Assembly (NCBI GenBank): GCA_947648905.1
Contig: CANSPP010000006.1
Location: 34,763 to 98,762, forward strand
Source: an uncultured Clostridium sp.
Lineage (GTDB): Bacteria > Bacillota > Clostridia > TANB77 > CAG-508
Length of the DNA: 64,000 bases
Direction of reading: 5' to 3'
How positions within the stretch are numbered: position 1 is the stretch's first letter; the number at the start of each line of letters is the position of its first letter. Shown here one piece after another: positions 1 to 7,973 of this stretch. The notes beneath the pieces are model-generated. The model was not told the origin of the DNA. It ran no database searches and worked only from the letters and a program-made list of their open reading frames with translations. A program made the translations under genes and the position numbers.

Positions 1-63
1 ACCTGGGTAAATGATTCCTCTTCCCTTACATAACGCTACTAGCGTATCCATTGATTTTAACAT
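1..63 (-). CDS. glyS: Glycyl-tRNA synthetase, N-terminal 21 codons (runs off the window)
   Basis: The reverse strand from an ATG at 63 reads MLKSMDTLVALCKGRGIIYPG, which is the start of the class II (eukaryote/archaea-type dimeric) glycyl-tRNA synthetases, where a short helix is followed by CKRRGF(I)YPG. A strong ribosome binding site, GGAGG, lies 7 bases before the ATG. The enzyme charges tRNA-Gly in the cytoplasm. A T-box leader lies directly upstream, as expected for an aminoacyl-tRNA synthetase in this phylum. Only the first residues are visible, so the identification rests on this motif plus the T-box. Confidence 0.8.
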   Translation of the reverse strand, partial: MLKSMDTLVALCKGRGIIYPG

Positions 64-79
64 AAATATTCCTCCTTCT

Positions 80-110
80 GATGTTTTTGGGGACGGAGCA
101 AAAAAACATC
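80..110 (-). repeat. 31-bp hairpin element, glyS leader copy
   Basis: Terminal arms GATGTTTTT and AAAAACATC flank a loop containing GGGGACGGAGC. A near copy lies at 41719-41749. It shares the GGGGACG loop core with the TGTCCAA-armed elements elsewhere in the window. It sits between the T-box terminator and the glyS ribosome binding site. Confidence 0.6.
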
Positions 111-177
111 ATTTTCGTTTTTTTATTCTTGTTTTTATTGCTTTAGGCTTTTTCTTTTATTCCGTCCATAAAATCAT

Positions 178-400
178 AAAAGACTTTCAACTCTAGCCTA
201 ATAGCTAGGGACGAAAGTCTTTTCCGCGTTTCCACCCTAATTCTTAAAATGTTTTCCACATTTTAAGCACCTTAATTTCTTTTTTATTACTCCAAAGCTC
301 CCCACGCTTATTTATTACAAGTTTTCCACCGTCACTTGCTCTCTATTAATAAAGTTTTTGCGCTTTTTCTTTTTCACAGTAATTTATTTTGTTGCATATA
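178..400 (-). promoter_or_regulatory. T-box riboswitch leader of glyS
   Basis: The reverse strand carries the T-box core AGGGTGGAAACGCGG (225-239), close to the consensus AGGGTGGNACCGCG. A stem-I region with an AGAGAG (GA-motif) stretch lies near 340-350. The core is followed by a strong hairpin at 179-222 that can act as terminator against the antiterminator formed with the T-box. Such leaders sense uncharged tRNA; here tRNA-Gly would be the ligand because glyS follows. I could not fix the specifier codon by eye. Confidence 0.85.
179..222 (-). terminator. Intrinsic terminator of the T-box leader
   Basis: AAAAGACTTTC at one end pairs with GAAAGTCTTTT at the other around a TAGCTATTAGGCTA inner hairpin. 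It begins just after the T-box core, so it is the regulated terminator of the leader. Confidence 0.75.
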
Positions 401-497
401 TTTTATTACCACATTTTAAAAAAGTCAATATTTTTTCAAAAAGTTATTGCCAATTTCATTTTTTTGTGCTAATATATTAACTGTGTTTAACTTATGT

Positions 498-572
498 AGG
501 GGTATAGTGTCAATGGTAGCACATCGGTCTCCAAAACCGCCTGTGAGGGTTCGAGTCCTTCTACCCCTGCCA
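498..572 (+). tRNA. tRNA-Trp (anticodon CCA)
   Basis: Acceptor AGGGGTA pairs with TACCCCT, the discriminator is G and the CCA end is encoded. The anticodon loop is CTCCAAA and the T arm has GGTTCGAGTCC. The anticodon-stem pair 27-43 looks like a T/C mismatch, unlike the usual Bacillota tRNA-Trp. A CCA anticodon reads only TGG, which agrees with TGA being a stop here. Confidence 0.93.
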
Positions 573-578
573 AAATAA

Positions 579-611
579 AAACTTGATACTATACTTGTAT
601 CAAGTTTTTTT
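579..611 (+). terminator. Terminator after tRNA-Trp
   Basis: ACTTGATAC (581-589) pairs with GTATCAAGT (597-605) and is followed by a run of T. Confidence 0.85.
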
Positions 612-662
612 ATATCTTTTATCTTCATTTTTTTATTTTACAAATTTATCGGAGGTGATTTT

Positions 663-1250
663 ATAAACAAATTTCTAAAATTCTCAAGCATTTTAATTAT
701 TATATTTGTACTTTTTATATCAATATTTTTCATTCCAACCCTAAGTTCACGGAAACTTGTCAAATTCTGAACAATTAGATTCTGAAATTATTAGTTTTAA
801 TCCAAATGGCTTGGTTTGGCCAATTCCTGGTTATAGTAGAATTAGTTCTCCTTTTGGAAAACGTGTTGCTCCAACTTCTCGGTGCCGCTTCTTCTCATAC
901 TGGCATTGATATTCCTGCCCCACCTGGTAGTAAATTTATTGCTGTTGCTGATGGCGAGATTACTTTTTGTGCTTTTTTAGGTGGTGGCGGATATACTATT
1001 ACTCTTTCTTTTGATAATTTTAAAGCTACTTATTGCCATTGTGATCCTAATTTTATTGTTGAGGTTGGTACTAAGGTTAAACAAGGACAGATTATTGGAT
1101 GTGTTGGCCCTAAATATGTTTATGGTGTGCCACGGTAATCAGTATCATGATGAAAACGGCTTGCCTACTAATGGTGCTACTACTGGTCCTCATCTGCATT
1201 TTGGTATTCGTATTGATAATAAATATAAAAACCCTTTAAACTTCTTTTAA
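663..1250 (+). CDS. M23-family peptidase with N-terminal membrane anchor, three +1 frameshift sites
   Basis: Likely cell-wall metallopeptidase (LytM/M23) acting outside the membrane. With one C skipped at each of three CGG triplets (750-752, 880-882, 1133-1135) the frame gives 194 residues: a hydrophobic anchor (about 5-27), WPIPGYSRISSPFG, the metal ligand region SSHTGIDIPAP, and the HxH motif GPHLHFGI near the C-terminus. Each shift replaces CGG(N) by a Gly codon (SSGN, TSGA, VPGN). The total length minus three bases is an exact number of codons. No ATG fits: a perfect GGAGGTGA (651-658) is followed by ATA at 663, which gives MNKFLKFS and is probably the start. Without frameshifting no piece would be functional. 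The family call is firm; the start is less so. Confidence 0.8.
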
Positions 1251-1329
1251 AAGTCACTTTTACCGAAGCAATACTGATAATAACAAAGTTGTTCTTATTA
1301 GAATTACTTTTTATCTATTCAAACTCTAT

Positions 1330-3060
1330 TTACAAATATATTGCTATTGGGTATTTCTTAAACTCTTCAAGAGTTTGAATATCTAATTTTTGAATTAATA
1401 TGTTTACTTCTGTTTTATTCTCCAAAATAAGATTACATCCTATCTTTATTTCTATTTCGTCACTATTATCTCTTATTCTTATTAATTCTCTATAAATTTC
1501 ATTTGTAATATTATTTTCTCTCTTTAAAATTTGAGCATAATTAATATAATTAATAGAAGAGGCATCTCTTTTCAATAAAATATCTGATAAATATTTAGAA
1601 TATTCCAAAAGTTTTATATTTTTTGTAATATCATAAGCTTTTAATACTTCTAACAATTGCAAATTCATTAATGCAAATTCTCCATCTGAAAAAGTCTTTT
1701 GATAAAATGATTCTTTCATTTCTTCAAAATTGATATCGTCTGATTGATATGCTTCTGAATTAAGAACTAAATAAAAGTTGCTTGTTTCTATATAATCCCC
1801 CTTATTATTCTCATATCTAAAATAAAATTTATTTGATACATCATTGTTCCATAAACTAATAATATCAAATTTTCCATCATCTCTTTTGCCAGCAAATATT
1901 GACAATCTAATATCTTTAATATTAATAGAGCCTAATAAACTATTTTCACTATTCATATTAATCGATGCTTTATTTTCAATTGCATTAATCCAATATTCAA
2001 GTCTATTAAAATCCTCATCTCTCCAGCTATCAAAATTAATTTGCTTGTCAATTTTGTGTTTTTCAAAAAACTTAAGTACCCCATTATATTTATCTAACAG
2101 TTTTTTAAATTTATTCTGTTCAAGCTTGTCCATATTAATATTAAATTCTATATCATTTATATAGAAAACATTATCCCAAAATATTCTATTTATAAATTGT
2201 AATTGTTTTATTCTTTCGGGCAAAGTTCCACAAATTTTTATATCAAACTTATCTTTAATAAGATCCATAGCAAAGGCTTTTCCAAATAAAATCCTCTTTC
2301 CATCTACATTAGTTTCCAATTTCACATCAGTAAATACCACTTCTCTATTTTTATTATAAATGCTAGCATTTATAGTTTCTACTAAGTTGCATAGCATTGC
2401 ATAGTTAACATTTATTGTATATCCATTTTTGTCTAATGTATATATATATTTCCACGTTCCCACTAAAGTTTGAGGATTAAATTTCTTGTTATCTTTATTC
2501 CATGTATAAAATTTTGCGACTTTGCCATCAGAAGAATTTAGATTATTTTCATCAAAAACATTTGCTTTTATTCCTTTTTGAATTTCTCTATCTAATTTAA
2601 AATTTCTACATATACTTTCAAATTGTTCTGAATCTTTAATTTCTTTCGTATCTATTTTTATTGTATTTGATGAGTATTGTTTTAATAGTATTCTAATATT
2701 ATACGGTAATAAATTTGCATAATATAACTTATATTCACTCCCTCCTTTTTTAAAAACGCATATAATTAATATAGTACCATCTTTCTTCAAGTAATTTTCT
2801 AAATCCGTTTTATCTAATGGAAATCGATATTTTGAACTGAATTTTTTATTATTTGTTGTTCTTCCTTTTACTTGAACATCTAATGTATAATCATAATTTT
2901 CTTTTATATCAATATTACCATTATACATTTCAATCGTTCCATCCCAAGATATATTTTTATCCATTTGCTTGAATTCATATGTAAAAAACTCTATTTCATC
3001 TATTAAATTTCTAACTTTAGTAATAGCTTTTTGTTCAATCTTATTTTTACTACCACTCAT
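1330..3060 (-). CDS. DUF4365-like protein, accessory gene
   Basis: A 576-residue protein. The N-terminal 150 residues resemble the DUF4365 domain: an early WDGTIEMY segment followed by DVQVKG, the D...QVKG pattern of a PD-(D/E)XK-like nuclease fold. The rest (about 170-576) I do not recognise; it is polar, without membrane segments, and ends in a helical region rich in Leu and Glu. It starts 56 bases after the BRO-like gene on the same strand, so the two are probably co-transcribed from the promoter at 4050-4078. DUF4365 proteins are often found in accessory or defence-type islands, but a defence role here is only inference. Codon use is very AT-rich and there is no CGG codon. Confidence 0.5.
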   Translation of the reverse strand: MSGSKNKIEQKAITKVRNLIDEIEFFTYEFKQMDKNISWDGTIEMYNGNIDIKENYDYTLDVQVKGRTTNNKKFSSKYRFPLDKTDLENYLKKDGTILIICVFKKGGSEYKLYYANLLPYNIRILLKQYSSNTIKIDTKEIKDSEQFESICRNFKLDREIQKGIKANVFDENNLNSSDGKVAKFYTWNKDNKKFNPQTLVGTWKYIYTLDKNGYTINVNYAMLCNLVETINASIYNKNREVVFTDVKLETNVDGKRILFGKAFAMDLIKDKFDIKICGTLPERIKQLQFINRIFWDNVFYINDIEFNINMDKLEQNKFKKLLDKYNGVLKFFEKHKIDKQINFDSWRDEDFNRLEYWINAIENKASINMNSENSLLGSINIKDIRLSIFAGKRDDGKFDIISLWNNDVSNKFYFRYENNKGDYIETSNFYLVLNSEAYQSDDINFEEMKESFYQKTFSDGEFALMNLQLLEVLKAYDITKNIKLLEYSKYLSDILLKRDASSINYINYAQILKRENNITNEIYRELIRIRDNSDEIEIKIGCNLILENKTEVNILIQKLDIQTLEEFKKYPIAIYL

Positions 3061-3116
3061 ATAATTAATCTCTCCTCGTATTTTTTTATTAGTTCTTCAT
3101 CATATATTTACGCTTA

Positions 3117-4010
3117 TTATTTCTTAATGTCACTATTTTCTTTTAATCCTGTTTTAGACTTGCCCTTCAACTTTTTATTATCTTCCAAATATTTATACCC
3201 TAATGCATTTTTACTAGTAATTACTGTTTCTCCCAATTCCTTCTCTAAATCATTACGTGTATTTTTAGCAATTTTTCCGCCACGTTTAGCTATTTCTTTA
3301 TTTTCTCTTAATCCATAAGGCTTATGTTTCTTTACAAGCTCTCTTGTTGCAATTTCTCCTAAATCTGCCAAAGCAACTTCTATATCAGTCATATTATCCC
3401 TTAGAGATTCTTTTCTAAGTCCTTTATATTCTTTATACTGAGAGGCTTTCATTCCAGACCATTCTTTGTATATTTCATTGGTAAGTATTCCATATTCATA
3501 ACCTTTGGTTATCCCATTTTCTTTCCATACATCTGTTAATTTACGTCTATCTACAACACCAGTCAACCTTGATTTAATCCATTTATCATCATATCCACGG
3601 CTTCTATAATAATCCACTACACGATTGACTGCCAATTCTGGGTCAAATACTTCATTTATCCTATCGTCTCCCATTTTCGCAAGCCAAATTTTGAATGGTT
3701 CTGCTTTTGGACTTGGTATTGATTCAATTAATCTTAATATTCCTTTGGTATCTAAGGTATCCGTTTCACGCATTTTCCCATCAGCAGCCTTCATTTTCAA
3801 CTGCACGATATTTTCGTGCAATTGACTGCCTTCTTGTTTTAATTTTCTTTTCAAGTCACTCCAATAGTTTCTTGGGATATTACTATTAGTCAAAGCCCCA
3901 ACAACATCAACAACGCTAAAATAATATTCTTCCTTTTCGCTATCCCAAACACTCCTTATTTCACTATCTTCAAAAAGATTTGAAATCGTTTTCAATTTAT
4001 CATTTTCCAT
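3117..4010 (-). CDS. BRO-N/antirepressor-like protein
   Basis: 297 residues. The N-terminal 110 residues (EIRSVWDSEKEEYYFSVVDV, then a GILRLIESIPSPKAEPFKIWLA segment) match BRO-N domains of phage antirepressors, which bind DNA. The remainder, with RINEVFDPELAVNRVVDYYR and GYDDKWIKSRLTGVVDRRKL, is the conserved second half seen in stand-alone BRO-type proteins of gut bacteria and in DNA-damage-inducible D-like proteins. The C-terminus is Lys-rich. It is the first gene of a two-gene unit with the DUF4365-like gene. It could be a regulator of that gene or a phage remnant; no other phage genes are visible nearby. Confidence 0.7.
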   Translation of the reverse strand: MENDKLKTISNLFEDSEIRSVWDSEKEEYYFSVVDVVGALTNSNIPRNYWSDLKRKLKQEGSQLHENIVQLKMKAADGKMRETDTLDTKGILRLIESIPSPKAEPFKIWLAKMGDDRINEVFDPELAVNRVVDYYRSRGYDDKWIKSRLTGVVDRRKLTDVWKENGITKGYEYGILTNEIYKEWSGMKASQYKEYKGLRKESLRDNMTDIEVALADLGEIATRELVKKHKPYGLRENKEIAKRGGKIAKNTRNDLEKELGETVITSKNALGYKYLEDNKKLKGKSKTGLKENSDIKK

Positions 4011-4049
4011 TTAGGCATCATTCCTTTATAAATTTATTATCACATACAA

Positions 4050-4078
4050 ATTATACCAAAAATATACATTTTTTTCAA
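4050..4078 (-). promoter_or_regulatory. Sigma-A type promoter of the BRO/DUF4365 unit
   Basis: On the reverse strand TTGAAA (4078-4073) is followed after exactly 17 bases by TATAAT (4055-4050), about 40 bases before the ATG of the BRO-like gene. Confidence 0.7.
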
Positions 4079-4100
4079 TTAGAAAACTGCCAAACTGCAT

Positions 4101-4135
4101 AAAAGCGATAAAACTTTTTAGTCTTATCGCTTTTT
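4101..4135 (-). terminator. Terminator downstream of the zinc-ribbon gene
   Basis: AAAGCGATAA and TTATCGCTTT form a hairpin with T runs on both strands, so it can serve transcripts from either side. Confidence 0.75.
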
Positions 4136-4205
4136 CACTTTTTAATTTATTGAACCATTACAAAATCTTAATTCAAAAGTAAGATGTGTCTCCAAATGGA
4201 CAAAA

Positions 4206-4235
4206 TGTCCAAAAGGAAACGTCCCCAATTGGACA
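4206..4235. repeat. Hairpin element, TGTCCAA arms
   Basis: TGTCCAA...TTGGACA arms around GGAAACGTCCCC. It ends two bases before the stop codon of the zinc-ribbon gene. Confidence 0.75.
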
Positions 4236-4236
4236 T

Positions 4237-4707
4237 TTACATATCGTCGTCTTCATCTTCTCCACAACCGTGGCATCCATGGCAACTTCCATTGCAACCA
4301 TCATGTTCTGGTTCTTCATCTACATTTCCTGTCCAATCAAGTTCTATTACATTATTACATTCTGGACATTCTACTTCTGTTTTGTTTTCGTCTACATCTA
4401 TTAGGAATTCATTTTCGCAGTATGGACATACTATTTCAAAGTCAAATCCTTCTTCTGCGTATATGTCTTTTTCGATGTTGTCTATTATTCCTTGCATTTT
4501 TGACATTTTTTCTTCTATTTCGTTTTGTCTTTCTTCTAGTTGTTCTATTTCTTCTTTTCTATAATTTGCTATATCGTCTACTTTTTCTAAGATTACATCT
4601 ACAAAACTTGAAAGTCTTTTTTTGATGTATTCCAAATCTTCTTTATTTTTTATATTTTTTTCAATGTCATCTAAAAAACTTTTGTATTCGTTTTTTATAC
4701 TTCCCAT
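4237..4707 (-). CDS. Coiled-coil zinc-ribbon protein with Cys/His-rich tail
   Basis: 156 residues in three parts: a charged helical and coiled-coil N-terminus (1-85), a CPYCENEF...VECPECNNV double CxxC zinc ribbon (about 94-120), and an unusual tail with GCNGSCHGCHGCGEDEDDDM. Family resemblance is to the CxxC-ribbon proteins encoded beside efp in Clostridia (CD1247-type); their function is unknown to me. It follows efp by 17 bases and is probably co-transcribed with it. The tail, with alternating Cys and His then acidic residues, looks metal-binding. Confidence 0.6.
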   Translation of the reverse strand: MGSIKNEYKSFLDDIEKNIKNKEDLEYIKKRLSSFVDVILEKVDDIANYRKEEIEQLEERQNEIEEKMSKMQGIIDNIEKDIYAEEGFDFEIVCPYCENEFLIDVDENKTEVECPECNNVIELDWTGNVDEEPEHDGCNGSCHGCHGCGEDEDDDM

Positions 4708-4723
4708 TCGTCAATCACCTTTC

Positions 4724-5290
4724 TTAAACTCTTTCCATATATTCGCATGTTCTTGTATCTATTTTTAATATATCACCGATATTTACGAATAATGGTACTT
4801 GGATTTCTAAACCTGTTTCTAGTTTTGCTGGTTTTCCTGATGTTGTTGTTGTGTTTCCACTAAATCCTGGTTCAGTATATGTAACTTCTAATTCTACGAA
4901 TGTAGGTGGTTCTACTGCAAATGTATTTCCTTTATATGATAATATTGTTACTTCCATATTTTCTTTTAAATATTTTAAGCAATCCCCTAATTGTTCTTTA
5001 TTTAGTGGGATTTGGTCATATGTTTCATTATCCATAAAGTAATATAAATCTCCATCATTGTATAAGTATTGCATTACTTTCTTTTCGATTTCTGCTGCTG
5101 GATATTTATCTGATGGATTGAATGTTTTTTCTAATGTTGCTCCAGTAATAACATTTTTTAATTTTGTTCTTACAAATGCTGACCCCTTTCCTGGTTTAAC
5201 ATGTTGAAATTCTACTATTCTATATACATTTCCCTCCATTTCAAATGTTGTTCCATTTCTAAAATCTCCTGCTGAGTATACTGATGCCAT
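4724..5290 (-). CDS. efp: Translation elongation factor P
   Basis: 189 residues from [13 protein letters not shown]; the ATG at 5290 is preferred to the one at 5308 because it matches family starts. EF-P binds between the P and E sites of the ribosome and rescues stalling at polyproline. The KOW-like domain carries [17 protein letters not shown] with Lys at the conserved tip, followed by two OB domains ending in [14 protein letters not shown]. Length and order are typical. It lies directly downstream of pepP, the usual arrangement in Bacillota. Confidence 0.96.
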   Translation of the reverse strand: MASVYSAGDFRNGTTFEMEGNVYRIVEFQHVKPGKGSAFVRTKLKNVITGATLEKTFNPSDKYPAAEIEKKVMQYLYNDGDLYYFMDNETYDQIPLNKEQLGDCLKYLKENMEVTILSYKGNTFAVEPPTFVELEVTYTEPGFSGNTTTTSGKPAKLETGLEIQVPLFVNIGDILKIDTRTCEYMERV

Positions 5291-5398
5291 ATTTATTTCT
5301 CCTTTCAATTTTTATCTCTTTTTATTTTTCACTTTAATTATTTTACTACATATTTCCAGAAAAATCAAGTACTATAAAACTATTATATATTTGCTTCT

Positions 5399-5480
5399 AG
5401 AAAGTTATATATTAATTTTTTAGGCACCTCCAAGTAATCCCTACTCGTATCCTCCTAAAAAGCTTAATATATAACTTTCT
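5399..5480. repeat. 82-bp imperfect inverted repeat between pepP and efp
   Basis: AGAAAGTTATATATTAA (5399-5415) and its exact complement (5464-5480) enclose a second pair TTTTTTAGG/CCTAAAAA and a GC-richer loop. On the reverse strand the loop reads GGAGGATACGAGTAGGGATT. It could be a terminator or a structured leader for efp; I do not recognise a riboswitch class. Confidence 0.6.
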
Positions 5481-5492
5481 TTATGCTATTCA

Positions 5493-6551
5493 CTAGATTA
5501 TAATATAATTCTTCTCAGATTTAGTTAAACTTATACAACCAAATTTTGTAATTTGAACTGTATCCTCAATACGAACTCCAAACTTACCTGGAACATAAAT
5601 ACCAGGTTCATCTGTAACAACCATATTCTCTCTCAATTGTGCATCTGTTCGATAACTAACATAAGGTGCTTCATGTATTTCCATTCCAAGTCCATGTCCT
5701 AAGCTATGGATTAAACTATGACCATTTAATTTGAAATCATTTTCCACCATTTTAGTAAGCATTCTAGTGCTAGCACCATCTTTCATCTCTTCCAAAGTTT
5801 GCACTTGATTTTTCAAGACCAAATCATACACAGGTTTTATCATCTCTGGCACACTACCAACAAAAAAGGTTCTTGTCATGTCAGAGCAATACCCATTTAC
5901 CTTACAGCCCATATCTATTGTTATTATATCCTGTTCTTGTATCTTTCTTTCTGTTGGTACCGCATGTGGTTTTGATGTATTTTCTCCTGATGCAACAATT
6001 GTATCAAATGCCAATCCGTCTGTTCTTCTTTTATAATATTCTTCTATTTCCTCTGCAATTTGTTTTTCTGTCATACCTGGTCTTATATATGACAAAATAT
6101 AGCTAAAGCAATCATCTGTTATTTCACAAGCTTTTTGTATATTGCTTATTTCTTCTTTGTCTTTTATCATTCTTTGTTTTTCTATTATATGCTCTGTCTC
6201 TACCAAATTATTAATTTTATATTTTCTTATTAATTCTTTATAACCTGCATATGTCACATAATTTTCTTCAAATCCAACATTCTCGCAAAACATAAAGAAA
6301 TTTTCATAATCGTCTTTTGACACACTATTTATATCATTTACAATTATTTCATCATAAAGTGTTAGTGTACTATGCACATGTTCTATATATCTTCCGTCTG
6401 TTATATATATGTTTTCTTTTCTAGTAAGCAGTAGAACTCCTTCAGCTTCAATATTAGTTAAGTATTTAATATTTACTGGGTTTGATATTATTAATCCTTG
6501 CAAGTCTAAGCTTGACATTGTATTCCTTAGCCATTGTAATTTAGGATTCAT
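5493..6551 (-). CDS. pepP: Xaa-Pro aminopeptidase / proline dipeptidase (M24)
   Basis: 352 residues: an N-terminal creatinase-like domain (1-125) and a pita-bread M24 catalytic domain. The five metal ligands are visible: Asp in TIDMGCKVNG, Asp in CSDMTRTFF, His in HSLGHGLGMEIHE, Glu in VTDEPGIY, Glu in GVRIEDTVQI. It removes N-terminal residues before proline in the cytosol. A proline peptidase next to EF-P is the common Bacillota context. Start ATG is followed by NPKLQWLRN, typical for the family. Confidence 0.94.
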   Translation of the reverse strand: MNPKLQWLRNTMSSLDLQGLIISNPVNIKYLTNIEAEGVLLLTRKENIYITDGRYIEHVHSTLTLYDEIIVNDINSVSKDDYENFFMFCENVGFEENYVTYAGYKELIRKYKINNLVETEHIIEKQRMIKDKEEISNIQKACEITDDCFSYILSYIRPGMTEKQIAEEIEEYYKRRTDGLAFDTIVASGENTSKPHAVPTERKIQEQDIITIDMGCKVNGYCSDMTRTFFVGSVPEMIKPVYDLVLKNQVQTLEEMKDGASTRMLTKMVENDFKLNGHSLIHSLGHGLGMEIHEAPYVSYRTDAQLRENMVVTDEPGIYVPGKFGVRIEDTVQITKFGCISLTKSEKNYIII

Positions 6552-6594
6552 TTAGACCATCCTCTCAATTTTATTTTATTCCATATCTTTATTT

Positions 6595-7347
6595 TTAAGC
6601 TTTGTACAATCCTAATGTAAATATTTGCATTAGTACTAGTTTTATTTGTTCAAAAGGTACATACATACTGATAAATGTTGCAATTACTATAAAAGGTCCA
6701 AAAGGTATGTATTCATCTGTTTTCTTTATTTTTGATATTAACAAGAATATACTAAGTATTGCACCTATTAAGAATGATACTAATGTGATTATTATAATAT
6801 TTTGAAGTCCAAAGAACAATCCTAATGCTCCCATTAGCTTAACATCACCAAAGCCCATAGCTTCTTTCCCATAAAATAATCCACCAACTAAGGTTATTAA
6901 TAGGAATATTCCGCCACCTGCTAACATTCCAAGTAACATATTAATTGTTATTGCTACATTTGATAATCCATATAAAAATGCAAAAACTATTCCCACTTCA
7001 AATATTGTTAAATTAAGTCTATTAGGTATAATTTGTAGTTTATAATCTATTACAAATGCAGATAAAAGCATTGGTGTTAAAATTAAGTATTTTACTAAAT
7101 CTAAATTTCCTACTATTGTGTTATGTATTCCAAATTTATATACTAATGTAACATATATAATCGCAGTTATTAACATTAAAATATAATTTGGTTTAAAATT
7201 CATCTTTCTTTCTGTAAAAAACTCTCTTGAAAATATTTTCTTATAATCTGGTAGCCTTACATTTAACCATGCTACAAACTCTCCCATAAATAGTCCAACT
7301 ATTGCCGCTACTACATAGTATGCAATATGCACATCATTAAAATACAT
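6595..7347 (-). CDS. Prepilin leader peptidase (A24), no methyltransferase zinc site
   Basis: 250 residues with about seven membrane segments. The two catalytic aspartates are in AFVIDYKLQIIPNR and in the GxGD motif MGFGDVKLMG. The N-terminal part has GEFVAWLNVRLPDYKK but none of the paired cysteines that bind zinc in the bifunctional cleavage/N-methylation enzymes, so this may only cleave. Its substrates are probably the GITLISLVITII-type leaders at 8823-9467, 30166-32075 and 32383-34291 in this window. Length is near the short form of the family. Confidence 0.9.
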   Translation of the reverse strand: MYFNDVHIAYYVVAAIVGLFMGEFVAWLNVRLPDYKKIFSREFFTERKMNFKPNYILMLITAIIYVTLVYKFGIHNTIVGNLDLVKYLILTPMLLSAFVIDYKLQIIPNRLNLTIFEVGIVFAFLYGLSNVAITINMLLGMLAGGGIFLLITLVGGLFYGKEAMGFGDVKLMGALGLFFGLQNIIIITLVSFLIGAILSIFLLISKIKKTDEYIPFGPFIVIATFISMYVPFEQIKLVLMQIFTLGLYKA

Positions 7348-7373
7348 CTTTTACTTCTCCTTTTTATTCCCTA

Positions 7374-7403
7374 TGTCCAATTGGGGACGTTTCCTTTTGG
7401 ACA
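7374..7403. repeat. Hairpin element, TGTCCAA arms
   Basis: TGTCCAA arm, GGGGACGTTTCC loop, TTGGACA arm. A degraded partial copy (TGTCCATTGGGGACA) follows at about 7409-7423. Confidence 0.75.
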
Positions 7404-7434
7404 TTTTTGTCCATTGGGGACACATCCTCATTTT

Positions 7435-7920
7435 TTACTTAGATATTTTTCTTTTTATTCGATTTTCTATTGGTCTTTTCCATGCTGTATACCAATAGTC
7501 TTTTTCTTTTATTGGGTCTACCAGTATTGTAAACATTTTGCATCTATTTCCACCAATAACATCTGTAAATATTTGGTCTCCAACAACACCTATGTTCTCT
7601 GGCTTTTCTTTTAGTTGTTTTTCTACTTTTTTAAATCCTGATTTTAGCGGTTTCTTCGCAAAATTTATATATGGTATTCCTAGCTTGTTTGATACTTTTT
7701 CTACTTTTTCTTTATTATTTGAGTTTGATAATATATATAATTTTGTTCCTTGTCCTTGCAGATTTTTTGCCCATATTTCAACATCTTTTGATAGATTTTG
7801 GTCATAATCTATTAATGTATTGTCTACGTCTAATATCAATGCTTTTATATTGTTTTTTTGTAAAAATTCTATTGTTATGTCTTCTACTTTTTCTAAGTAT
7901 GCTCTTGGTTTTATAAACAT
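7435..7920 (-). CDS. yqeG: YqeG-family HAD phosphatase
   Basis: 162 residues from the ATG at 7920, which has a GGAGG site just upstream; the longer reading frame to 7974 runs through a hairpin element and is not used. HAD motif I is LILDVDNTLIDYD, motif II YILSNSNN, motif III region KKPLKSGFKK, motif IV VGDQIFTDVIGGN. YqeG is a class IIIA HAD phosphatase conserved in Bacillota, related to phosphatidylglycerophosphate phosphatases. The C-terminus YTAWKRPIENRI is typical. Confidence 0.93.
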   Translation of the reverse strand: MFIKPRAYLEKVEDITIEFLQKNNIKALILDVDNTLIDYDQNLSKDVEIWAKNLQGQGTKLYILSNSNNKEKVEKVSNKLGIPYINFAKKPLKSGFKKVEKQLKEKPENIGVVGDQIFTDVIGGNRCKMFTILVDPIKEKDYWYTAWKRPIENRIKRKISK

Positions 7921-7942
7921 TTTTTCCTCCGCTTTGCCAATT

Positions 7943-7973
7943 TGCCAAAAGTGGAAACCTCCCGCATGTGGCA
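7943..7973. repeat. Hairpin element, TGCCA arms
   Basis: TGCCA and TGGCA arms around GTGGAAACCTCCC. Same size and loop layout as the TGTCCAA-armed copies but with different, still complementary, arms. It lies just upstream of the yqeG ribosome binding site. Confidence 0.5.

Noticed and set aside
498-572. tRNA-Trp as the frameshift-suppressing tRNA
   Set aside because: Its anticodon loop is a normal 7-base CTCCAAA; only the 27-43 pair is odd.
425-628. Reverse-strand reading frame of 67 codons
   Set aside because: It is antisense to the tRNA-Trp gene and its terminator.
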